Part shown: in pieces, positions 38,301 through 50,341 of the stretch
Position numbering within the stretch: the first letter of the stretch is position 1
How the letters are laid out: the number at the start of each line of letters is the position of its first letter
Origin: Tanytarsus gracilentus
Lineage: Eukaryota; Arthropoda; Insecta; Diptera; Chironomidae
DNA length: 64,000 nt
Direction: 5' to 3'
Assembly: GCA_038502055.1 (NCBI GenBank)
Contig: JAXRKN010000038.1
Span: forward strand, 1,116,001 to 1,180,000
The notes under the pieces: generated by a model
Databases searched by the model: none
Seen by the model: the letters and a program-made list of their open reading frames with translations, nothing else
What the model was told of the DNA's origin: nothing
Program-made: the position numbers and the translations under genes

Positions 38301-41300
38301 ATTAGTGGAAATTTTGAATTATTTAACTTCTGAAAATTAATTAATTTTTCAATTCTTTAAACAACTGCACAAAAAACTTAGGGCTTGACACTCAAAAATT
38401 TAAGCATTGGCTGGAAATAAATTCTGATTGTGTTTATTGAATCATGAAGATACAAATTTGTTTGAGTATCAATATCATGGCACAATTAATTAAAACTCAA
38501 TTCTATTTGAACAATTTTTCTGAACCTCTTTTTTTCAACTTACTTTTGTTTCTCTAGATACAAAGGATATTTTTCAGTTTCTTAAAAAAACTTCATCGTT
38601 CTACCGACTAGTTGAATTTTTATAATAAAAATCGTAACAAAGAAAATAAAATCATTTAAAATATGAAGAATTTTCAATTTAATTTTATTCAATTCGAAAC
38701 GCTTCGTTCATCAAATACATGAGAAAAAAGTGAAATAAAATTTCCAGTATTGATTTAGCAAGTTTTTCGAATTGATATTGCAAATTGCAATTTTCGTTTA
38801 TCGTTCACACAGCATGCAAAATAATTTCAAATAAATCGAAACTTTTTCAACTCTATCGTGTTAGTTTTTCAAATTCACAATGTTCTGATGAAGATTGACA
38901 CATACCAAAAAATAGAGTGTGTGCATTCATGAATATTAGAAAGAAAATATGTAGAATTGGATTGAAAAAGTTTAAAATAAGTTTTCACCAAAAAATAAAC
39001 TTTTTCCATTAAATCAAGCTCATTATTGTATTAGAGATGACATGTGAGGTTTGAACTTATTTCAAGTTAAAATTAATTTGATTTGTAAGAAAAAAAGTAG
39101 CTAGAGAGCACAAAGATTAAAGTGTTAGAACAAATTGAGATGTGTGAAAATTAATTAGAGTAATTAAGTAGCTTGTGACTTTTGTGTAATCTTGACAAAA
39201 ATAAATGATGTTAAATGAATCAAAATTAGGTTAACTCGAACGTTCAAGCTTTGGTGTTTCATTCAAATTCTGACAAAATATTCTCTAACGTAAATTTATT
39301 TAGATTCTTTGAGAAACTACTTTTCTTATTCAAGTTACTACTTTTAATAGTCAAAGCTTAAGTTCTCTAGTCATTAAAACATCCTCTTTGAGTCATTAAA
39401 ACATTTTGATGAAATGGCAAAAGTTGATGAGTAAAACAGATTTGATACCTTTGTAAAAAGTAAAAGATTTTAATTGAGCAAAAATTAAATCTGATCCTTT
39501 AATTTAAGAGCTCAGAGAAACATGATAAATTTTTATAATTCTCTCAGTTTGCGAAATAAATTTTTATTTTAAGAGAGTTTAAAAATTGTAATTTTACAGA
39601 GAGAGAAAAATGCAAAATCCGTCAAATAAAACTAAAATCAACTAGCGGGTCACGTAAATAAAACATTTCACTCCCTATTGAAAATTGAATTTAATTTTCA
39701 GTTTCAAACTCTTTGAGCATTTTTATCCACTGCTACGACTGTTTCATAAAAAAAGATGAATCAAAGAGAATTTTGCACTCGATGCTAATTTAAATATTAT
39801 TGAAAAAGTGCACGAGACCCGGAGATATGTATTCAATAAGATTGGATGCGCTGTTTACATGAACAGCAAAAAAATTTATAAACTCAATAAAATTTTATTG
39901 CATATTTTTTCAGCAAATAATTCTGTTTTATTCGATATTCCGGAAATACCCTCATATGCTAATTATTTTACTAAACATCAAATTTATTTTTAATTCAAAA
40001 ACAACAAGGACTAGAAATACACGAATGCTTTAATCAAAAATTCTAAGTAAAATTAACTTATGCAAAAATTGAAGCTGCAAAGCGAAATTCTCAAAATAAG
40101 ATATGCATTAATCTCTCTGTGAGATGCTCGACAAAAAAATATGTTTTCATGAAAATCAAACGACTTAAAAAGGATAAAGAGCTGCGTTGATTTACATTGC
40201 ATAATAACTTGACCTTATTTTTCTATCCTTCACATAACATTCGCTAGCTGCTTACATTATCATAAATCTGACCCGCGTCGATTTGATGTAAAAAAAACGA
40301 CAGCATCGAATTTTATCTGAAAAAATGTCATACAATTTTTTCACAAAATTTACTCAAATTTGACAACATAAAATTTCTCTTTTAATTTTTGAATCTTACC
40401 AGCAAAAAGATTAAAGATATAAAGAATAATTAAAAAATATTTGCCATAATATAAATTCAGAACACAGCACCATTGGGACAAAACACACTCAAAAAGTTAT
40501 CGAGACAAAACCAAAATAAAAGTTCATCTCAACTAAAATTGCAAAATGTTCTAAAAAAGAGGTTAAAAGTGACATCGTTAAGCAAAGTATATTCACAAAC
40601 ATTTTCAAACCCTCATGTAATTTCAACATTTACTCTCTTGCCCTTTGACATTGTCCTGGTCAAAATAAAATCAAACTTTTTCCACTTCTAACCTACAAAA
40701 AAATTAGAACTATAAAAGCTTAATAAAAAACCTCACTCAGTGAGCTTTGGGAAATTAAGAAAGAAAAAACTCATTCAATTTTAGATTACAAAACTGTATC
40801 TCCATGTAGCTCAATAAGCTGACGGACATTCAACGTCAGTGGTTAAAAGTTTTTTCGCACACAAGCGGAAAAATGGTAAAAACAATTTCGAGTACAGCGG
40901 AAATTCCTGGTCAAAGAGTCGATGAAAAGTAGAGCAAATGACTGGCCATGGACGAATGTAAGTCGAATACATGAAATGGATTAATTTCTCTTTTTTTCGC
41001 TGCTCATCTCGATACATTCAGACAAACAAATTCATTCGGCCTCGCTTTTGTGGTTGGACGATGACTTCTCTATTTTCTTCCTCTCCACAGTCAATTTATC
41101 TCGAAATCGTTTGCGAGTCTTTTCAAATGTAGAATAAATGAATTTTTTACATTCTTCTTTTTTTTGTGTTAAATTACTTTTTCTCCCGCTCTCAGCACAT
41201 TTCAAATTATATACGCAAAAAGTTTTCCATTGTTGTATTTATGTGCACGTAAAGGCATAAAAACATCGATTTTACCAGCACTTAACAGCAGTGCATTCGA

Positions 41301-44300
41301 ATCCAATTGATCCGAAAAATTTATTTTTTGGCAACAAAAATCAAGAAATTTAAGGATCGATTCGTGAAAAAATTAAATGAATTTAAATCAAAAATCCAAA
41401 AAAATTGAGTCTTTTAAAATCCAGAAATAAATTCCACTAATATGATATTTTTCTCAATAATTAGTTAATTGAAATTTTTTCTTCTAAGAACATAAATATT
41501 GAAATTCCGGACGAAAGTTTTCTCACAAATAACCATGGCTCTCTTACACTCAAATCGAAGAGCTAAGCGTGGAAAAGGAAAATTGAAATTCCAAAGATTT
41601 TTTCTCGAAACTTACAATAAATTCTTCCGCATACAAAAAGTTACGCACATACATAGAGAAAGAAAATGGTAATAACTAACCACATTTTTATGCTCAGCTA
41701 AGTCTTGAACAATACGAACATGAGTAAGGATGTGAAGTAAGTAACAAAGGTATTTTTGATCTAAATTCGAATTACTCATTCAGCTTTCGATTTTTGCTAC
41801 ATCAGCACATTCATATCGTGTAATAATTGCGGATTCATTTCGAAATTGATAAATGATTAATTGAAATTTCATCAAGTGATTATCGAAATAAATTAATGAA
41901 TAGTACGACACGAAGATTTTCATGATTTTTAGATTAAAATGCGGAAAAAAAACTTTATTGATGCCAAAGCCAGTTTATGCCATAATATTAAAGAAAATGT
42001 TCTTGTTGATTCGATATTTTCCATCACACTCAAATTATTGAGCTTGAATGGTCAGAAATGCCATCCACATTGCCATACATTACCAATTTTATCTCATCTC
42101 GTTTGTTATTCACATTCAGTTGATTTTTCATGGCTTAATAAATTCAATCACACCACTTAGAAGCATGTCGTTGGTTGGCGAAGTATAGTTGAGAGGATGT
42201 TTACTCTCAAACGCATATAACAACTTAGGATAAGAAGATCTCACATGAGGTAATATCGTTAGTATTAAGAAAAGATAAACTGAATCAAGCGGAGATAACT
42301 CTCTTTTCCTCCAGCGTATTTGTACGATTTCTTTATCCTATAAGTACTTTATCGTAAACATCCCTTGAGTCATTTCAGTTCCAGCTCCGCTCTTTTATCC
42401 ATTTTATCCTTTTTTTCTCAAATTGATTTATGTGAATTGCGTTTTGTGCTATTACAGCTTTTAGAAAAATAGAGGGAAAAAAACGAGAAAAGGAAGATCA
42501 AATTTGTGCCATTTTTTGTGATTTGTTAGGATCATTGCATTTTCATTTTTATTGCACTCTCAACCTAAGCCAAAAAATGGATTTAAAACATTTTCAAAGT
42601 GCTTTTCCTCTACTTGTATGTGCCATTAATGTGAGAGGGCAGCGATGAAGATAAAACGACAGAAAGCGAGAGTTTCATGTCAAGATAAAAGTTGAGCTAA
42701 CATCATGAATTATTGAGTGAGTTTTGTCATGATTGTTGATGGTGACCATGAGCTAAATTATTTTTTTGGTCAATGGATTTTTGATTGAAGTTTTTATATA
42801 AGGAGTCATGAACTTACCTAACTTCCAAATTGACCCTTTCTTACTAATTCCATTATCGTATTTTGATCCCTTCCACAATTTAATTTCCTCCGCTCTTAAC
42901 CCTCAACCCACCTAAATGAATTTCAATTACTTTTTCTCCATTATGACGCTCGAGAGTGCAACAAGCGGGAAAACAACTTAAGGCAACTAAGCATGAAATT
43001 AATTAAAAATTCAACCAGGATTTCCGCAATGAAATCACTTTCTCCATTTCTCATTTTCTGTCCAGTCTGACTTAATTGCTCACTTTTGCTGTAAAAAGAC
43101 TGAGATTTATGATTCACCTCAAGCGTCCGATGCAACAACATGTTCATTTTTCATAACAATTTACCAGAGCAATTAATTTGAATTTTGCAAGCACATTGAA
43201 AGCTGTAATAAATTCAATTTTGAGAGCATCGGTGAAAATAATTGAGTAAGCAGAAAGGAAAATCATTCAAGCTCACAAGGTAAAAATTGGTCTAACTATT
43301 CAACTTTGCTTATTTTTTTTGTTTCGTGCCTTAACGAGGAGGTAAATCAGATTTTTATCGTGAGTTGTGTGTTGAAAAGGCAAAAAAGTAAACGCAACAA
43401 AGCATTTTGTTGAGTGGGTGAGTACGTCGAAAATTTTAGCTTCAAGAGCTCTCTGAAAATCCTTCACTGAGCAAGAATTTGAGCTCATTGCAAATTGAAG
43501 ATTTTCCAGCATGCCGGAGCATAATGCGTCGAGGTTTGTTAGGATTGAAAAAAAAGGTTTTTAGGTATGATGAAAAAAGATGGAGAAAAATTCATCATGG
43601 AAATGGTTTGGATATTTTTGCAAAAAAATTCTGTTGGTTTTTTATTTTATGAGTAGAGAAATTTCAACATTTCTATTTTCTTAAATTTATCTGTAAGTTT
43701 TACAAAAAAAATCTTTTAAAAATATTAAAATAAGAATTTCTCAAAGCAAAGAAAAATTTCTGAATTCAAAAAATTATTAACTTTTAGGCAAGTGTCAAAT
43801 ACATTCAGGTCGCTTCAACGTAGATAGCTGAAAACCCACACGTTTACTCAAAGGTAAATTTACATTATCATGAGCATCTGTTGAATTTTTTTGTAATGTC
43901 TCTTCTGACCATGAACTCACTCACTCGGTCTGAAATTAAAATCTCATCCTCATTTTGTGGCTAGAGACAGCAAAAAATAAAAACATGTTTAATGTGAGGT
44001 TAGATGAGAATGTAGAAAATATGTGGTCTCAGTGCTTGCTATCAGTGCGAGGCAAGTGTATTCCTTTTGTTGATGTTTCCCTCATCAGCTATAAATTTTA
44101 AATGTGCACACCGAGAAAAATTCGGAATGAAAAAGAAGAATTTTCTTACTCTATTATAAAAAGCTCTGCTCTGCTCCACAGAAACCTCGGAATTATTTTG
44201 TGTTCACGACGAAGCTCTTTTGCCTTATAATTTATGGATTATGAACTAATTCCACGCCTGATACTCCTCCTGCTGTTGCCTCTTGTTTATGGCAATTTTT

Positions 44301-47300
44301 CCGTTTATTTTCGCTGTCGCTTTCAGGAATGAAAATAAAAACATAATAAATCGATTCTGCCGCAAAAATCAAGTTCACTGCCTCGACCCGACTTGTTCTT
44401 TTAATTCACTTTTTTAAAAGAAAATTTTCAGGTTCTTTTCACTTGAAAAGTGCCATAATTTACCAGGACAAAGTAAATTGAATTTATTTGAAGTGAGCGG
44501 AAAAAAATTGTAAGCTATGACAACAATAGAAATTTCTCTTGCTACCACTAAACTTTTTCTCTTTTCTTCTTGTTTAACGTTTATTTTCCATTTTCGTTCA
44601 TCAAGCAACAACTTAAGTGGTATTGGAGAGTGAATAAAGAAGAATGCAAAAAATGAGATGTGAATTTAATTTTATTTCATTCAAGTGGCATTCTGACAAT
44701 GCTCGTGAGGTTTTTTTCCTGAAAACCACAGCAACAGGCACTTGAAGCGATACAAAATTAATGTTGGCTAGGGAATCAATTTGATTTCTACTAAAATTTT
44801 ATGAAAATTATTTAAAAATTTAATTTCCATCTTTTTAAGTGCTTCAACTTCCTTAAAACTCATCCAACTTTCAGAATCGCAAATCTATTTAAGCTGCAAG
44901 GAATTAAATTTATTTATAATGTAGCGCAGTTAAATGTTGAGGAAGCATTGTTGAGATAAGAAAAGACTTTTGTGATTAATGTATTTTTTCTTTTCTGCGT
45001 TCCTTTTTATTACATTTTTGAGAAATTCAGCATTTCATACGGAATATTAATTTCTTTTTTGAATCCTTACTGCTGAGTCACTTTTTATTCTTTTTCAAGT
45101 ATGAATTGTGGATTTAAAATCTTAGCGTAAGAATTTTTTTATACTAGAAAGGTCAAATGTGGCAAGTCGCCCGTAGAATATTTACGTTTTAGAATCTAAA
45201 AGCAAATCGACAAACAAACATTTTGGATAATTAAGCAATTGACTAATTTATGAAGCGTTAACGAAATCTATAAAAATCTTAAGTAATATTCAAAATTTCA
45301 ATCTAATTTTGTAGCATAAATTTTTAAAACCCTCTTTTATCAATTTTTACACATGATGTTACTTGTGTTTTTCATGTTGTTTTACACATGAATTTATTAA
45401 ACTGCCAAAAGCATAAAAAAATCTTCTGAGCTTTTTTTTCTCTTCAAAACCAAAAGAGGCTCAAAAGTACTTAACAAAATTTCTTCTTTCTTGTTAGAAA
45501 AATGTTTTTAAATTTGTTTGTCCTTAAAAGTTTGAAAACACCAGCAGCATTAAAATTACAAATCGAGTATCAACAATATGTAATGTCACTTGCAGCAAAA
45601 AATAAAGTATAGACTCAAACTAACACTCATGCGGAAAATCATAAATCATCTACCCAATTTGCTCTTGTCACCGATATCAATAATTTCATGTCCGCTCGAC
45701 TGATTCGTACGATGAGAGAGCTTTTTTGCATTTCATAACCAGTTACAGTGAGGGCTCGAGGGCTTTCCGAAAAAAAATGACAACGTTGGTATTTTTTAGA
45801 AGCAAAAAATTTCATGAGCTGCGTGACCCATAAATTTGTATTCATAAAAAATGATATCATCAGTCACTGTATCATTTTTCATGAACTATCTGACAACATT
45901 GTTATCGGTTTACGATCGATTAATTTTTAATTTCTGTCTGTTTGTCAATTACATTAATTTCGCTTTTCACATACAAAGAAAATATTAAATCACCGCCGAT
46001 TTCCATGACCTCAGACAGTAATTTTTTATCCTCACATCCACCATCGATTCTCAAAATTTTATTCTCAAAAAAAGCTCATGCGCACTTTATCGCAAATATC
46101 TCTCAAACTATTTTAAAGCATAAACATAAATAAAGCAATGAATGTTGAGCATGAGAAAATATAAAATAGAAAAAGTGCCGGTAAAGTGTTGTGAGGGACG
46201 ACAAGATTTATTTGCACATATGATTTAAAATTAATATGGCAGCAACATATAAAACAATAATTTTCCTCCTTAAATATTTACCATACGCCATCATCAGTAC
46301 GTGATATGAAAATTTATTCACACCGTCGGACGTGTAACAGTAAATCATTGAGCATCATCGTCGGCGTTTTGATATTAGTGGTTAAAGGTGTTTGCCGATG
46401 CAGAGATCAAATTAGAAGTTGACTTTATTCGTGCTTCAAATAATTTGTTCATAAAATTTTCATTTTTATTTCATGTGAAAGATAAAATCATCATAATTGA
46501 TTGTAAGAATTAAAAAATCATAGTCACCGAATCTTCCCGAATTGATGAGGCGATGTATTTGTTATCATCAATAATTCGGAAAAAAATTGAAAATAATTAG
46601 GTTGCATCTTCAGCGGTTGCAAATTGATTAAAGAAGCCTTCGAGCTTAACGTTTTGACATCTTGAGACACTCTGTTTATGGCCAGCGAGCAGGCATCACT
46701 TTAAAGGTCATTCGTAATCCGAGGATATTTTAATATATCACTCGTAGGTTTTGTTGGTTTAGGATCACGAGAAACTCGACACGGGCCATTGAAACAGATG
46801 ATGGAAATTTAATTAGAGATGAGGTGATTTAAGAAATTTAATACCTTAATTCATACTTTGTGTGTCTCTTATTCATTAAAAGTCAAATTAAGTGCGAATG
46901 TTCTGTGTGACCGTAAGGGAAAAAAGCCACACAATGACGTTAGGAACGCACGCATTTGCAGGGGTGAGAAGAAAAGTTGTGTTAGACACGCATGCTAGCA
47001 TTAAATTTCACTGCGGTTATGACAAGCTTTTCGCCTGAGTTTGTAAATATCTGAGCTATTCGTTGCGTATCCAAAATGCCTGAGAAACTTTTAGCTTTAG
47101 TTGAATGTGCGTGTGTGGCTTTTATCTAATTGTCCACTTGAAAAGATCAAGCTTTAATGCTGTTTCTATGTTTTCTGAACGTGGAGCTTTTATAAAAAGC
47201 AATGAATAGAAAAGGCGGAAATGAGAGAATTTTTTGGGCTAAAATATTTTCTATGCTTGAATTCAACACAAAAAATCCTGATTGCTTATTTTGATTTGAG

Positions 47301-47455
47301 GAAAGACTTTTAAGGAAGCATCCCACCATTTTTCTATTTCTGTTGCTTTATTTGTATTTCTTGAAAGTACACAAAACAAAATGTAAGAGTGAAGGAAAAA
47401 AATTAATGTCATAAAAAATGAAAGAACTCAACAAAAATGGATTTCAATTATTATT
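35317..47455. other. Long non-coding stretch
   Basis: About 12 kb with no gene that can be supported. Open frames are short and lack family marks. One signal-peptide-like mini-frame is listed separately at 44234-44332. Nothing resembling a tRNA or a known microRNA was recognised by eye. Confidence 0.4.
44234..44332 (+). other. Signal-peptide-like mini open frame downstream of a TATA box
   Basis: A 32-codon frame begins MDYELIPRLILLLLLPL and then VYG, a good match to a cleavable signal peptide, and stops at 44330-44332. A TATAAAAA lies at 44155-44162. It could be a first coding exon, a small secreted peptide, or chance. No downstream exon was found and no strong donor is visible, so it is not called a gene. 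Confidence 0.25.
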
Positions 47456-47479
47456 TCCTAACACAAAAAAAATGTTTTA

Positions 47480-48427
47480 GATTAATTAGATTAGATTAGA
47501 TTACAGTCAGGTAGCCACTACCGAAGTAGGAAGACGTCCGACGCAACCTCACATGATTGACCCGCGATTCCTCAGAAAAGCGAAGCCTAGTGGGCTACTT
47601 AGGCAAGTATCTACAGTCGATACGAACCACAGGTACGAACACACCCCTGACTGGAGTAAATACAATTAGATAATCATTAGTGAGAACCGATGCCGGGCTA
47701 ACACCCTCTATCATCGGCTTTGGTTAATAGGGAATTTTAAAATACCTTTACGGCAATGTTAGTGTGTTAGTGTTTTTTTTTGTAAATTTTTGTTTTCGAA
47801 TGATTTTTTGTTTGTAGTTTCTAGTGAAACTACGGTTAAGAACAGTCTTGTTTACTGAGCAGATATTACAGTTTCCAACTAATCAAAACCAAATCAATAT
47901 TTTATTTGTCTCAAATCACTTAGATAAAAGCCGTGATTCCACCACTACCTTCCTCAACTGAGACTAGTGTACACAGTTGGTGTGTCGAGTCAAAATATAT
48001 GTCCGTTGTCCATTTTAGAACAATCACAAACACAAACCCTCCCTCGAGATCGAAGTGTGCAAATCCCTTAACTCCTATCTATAAATATCCTTTCAAACAA
48101 AATTAGTGGTTTTTTATGAAAGAAATACCCAAAACAAAAAAAATTCCGTTAACTAAATTTAAAATATCCTCTGTTTGGTTCGTGGTCACACTTTAAAATA
48201 AATTAATTAATTAATAGTTACCCATGAAAATTTTCTTGAAATCCTAATGAATTTTCCAAAACAGACTTCCTTCCTTCCAAATTAAGTGTACTCGAACATT
48301 TCCTATCACTACCTGTCCTAATCTAACTAACTAGCCACTTTTACCTACTCTAGCACTGCCAAAACCCAATTAATCACCGGAGCAAATAATTTTTGCAACT
48401 CACTTTTTCAACGCACACTTCGATTCC
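47480..48427 (-). mobile_element. Non-LTR retrotransposon-type insertion with 24-bp target duplication (copy 2)
   Basis: The flanks repeat TCCTAACAC, an A run, and TGTTTTA (47456-47479 and 48428-48457; the right copy has four more A). At the left end is a short tandem tail of ATTAG units, (CTAAT)n on the minus strand, preceded in element orientation by GGTAGTGGCTACCTGACTG; copy 1 has a related CGCTACCCATCAG at the same place. GAACAGTCTTG and TTTCCAACTAATCA also match copy 1. No coding frame of note; probably 5'-truncated. Confidence 0.78.
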
Positions 48428-50038
48428 TCCTAACACAAAAAAAAAAAATGTTTTATAACAAAAATCCTTAAAGCAAAAAGCCCACAAAAAACATTTCATC
48501 AAACTTTCATAGAACTATGAATCTGGTGATAGAAAGTCATGGCTGGTCATAATTTGCTCATAAACTGCATGTCAAAAGAGGGGAGTTTTTGCCTCAAAGT
48601 GTATCGCATAATAATATTGTGTAAGTAGAAAAGGAAATATTGGCTCTCAAGTATCTCATCAACAATATTTTCATAGCCATTGCATGCTAACGTCCAGCCA
48701 CCATGGATATATGACTAGAATGAGGTGAACGAGTGTGTATGAGAAGGAAAAGAAGGAAAATTTATTAAATTACAATATTAGATGATGACATAACAGAAAA
48801 GTATCGAGCGAGTGAGAAAAAGTTATATTTATCCGGTTTCATGTTATCCCGCAATATAACATAAATTACCTTAACACAGAGCACAGAGTGCTGATGCCGA
48901 TGGAGAAGAAATATGCTTTGTATGATGTATTTCTGTTTGTATATTTTTACACACACACACACATGTTTTATTATCTTCTGGCTTTATACTTTACGACAGT
49001 TGCCTAAGCACGTGGGAGGGTGAGAGAGATAAAAGGTAGCCAAGGTATGTTAAAGAATTTCTCCCATATCCAAAAATTGTTTTTTAATGACGTCAAAGTC
49101 TAACACATTTTACAAAAAAAAATTAATTTAAAAGAAAATTAAAAAAAATTTATGATAAAAAAATTACGTTTTATTCATGAACAAATCAGTTTTTTATTTC
49201 TTCTTTTATGTGAGGTCCTTTCGATGTAATCTTAAATCGATCGAGTGTTGCAAAAGGTACAAAAATCATAAAAGAAAAAAGCTTAAATAATTTGGTATTC
49301 AAAATATTTTGTTAAATTTCCTCCTCGAAATCTGCTGATGCGATAAAATAGCAATTTAGTCCATAAAATTTGTTGCCATCAAGTTTTTTTTGAAACCTTT
49401 TTTCAATAAAAAAACTTGAGCATGTAATTTTTTCCTCACATGTTTGCAGCATTAATCAAAAGTGTGTGCTGTACTTCACTCATAATAAGTCTAATTTAAG
49501 TCATATCAATAAAATATTTCCTTTCCTCCAAATAGTTTTACTTAAGAAAATTAAATTATAAATGAACACAAAATATTTTTTGGATCCATCTCATAATTTT
49601 TAAGAGTTCCACAAAAGAAAAAATGACTGAATCCGTTGGATGTTAAGGTTAATAATGAGGATCATTCATCGTCAATGTCGTCTCTCTCCCACTTTTTCAC
49701 TTTCCTCTTTTGTTCCCTATCAATATTTGAAAGGTGCGCAAACAAAGAAAGAAAAAGGCTTCAATTCCATCCTCTCCTCATCGCTCTTGTAAATTATCTT
49801 GCTTATTATTACATGTCACACAGCAGCCGGATGGATAAAAGCTATGAAAAGAGGATCATAAAAAGAAAGTAAAGTGAATTAAATCATTATGTTGTTATCT
49901 TTATTATTAGTTTTTGCATTGCGAGTGAATTATTCAATTTAAATTCTCGTGTAATCAATTTCAATCAGTAAATTTTAAAACTTTAATAATTCAGTAAAAA
50001 ATCCTTGAAAAATATGTTTTGCTTTTGATGTCAATAAC

Positions 50039-50218
50039 CAGCGATGGGCAATTACATTATAATCGAGTAAAAATTAGATGTTATGTAATTTAATTTTGGA
50101 AAATTACATGAGTTTTGTATGAAAATGTAATTAACTACCTACATGTAATTTTTTGTAATTTAACTTTTTGCAATCTAATGTAATTTTTACTCGATTACAA
50201 TGTAATTGCTCATCTCTG
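50039..50218. mobile_element. hAT-type MITE (180 bp)
   Basis: The left end CAGCGATGGGCAATTACATT and the inverted right end CAGAGATGAGCAATTACATT match at 18 of 20 positions, and the similarity runs on through ATCGAGTAAAAATTA. The flanks are TCAATAAC (50031-50038) and TCAATACC (50219-50226), an 8-bp target duplication with one mismatch. CAG-starting ends and 8-bp duplications are the hAT signature. It is too short to code for transposase. It ends 123 bases before the receptor start codon. Confidence 0.88.
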
Positions 50219-50341
50219 TCAATACCAATAGCTCTATAGTGATTACAAATCCAAACTTTAAAATCTATTTCAATAAAATTTTCACATCGCAATAAAGTTT
50301 TTAGTATTAAGTTATCATTGCACCAGAAAGCATTTAAAAAA

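Noticed and set aside
50318..50341. Start of the receptor at 50318
   Set aside because: That codon is TTG. The first ATG, at 50342, begins directly with a signal peptide.
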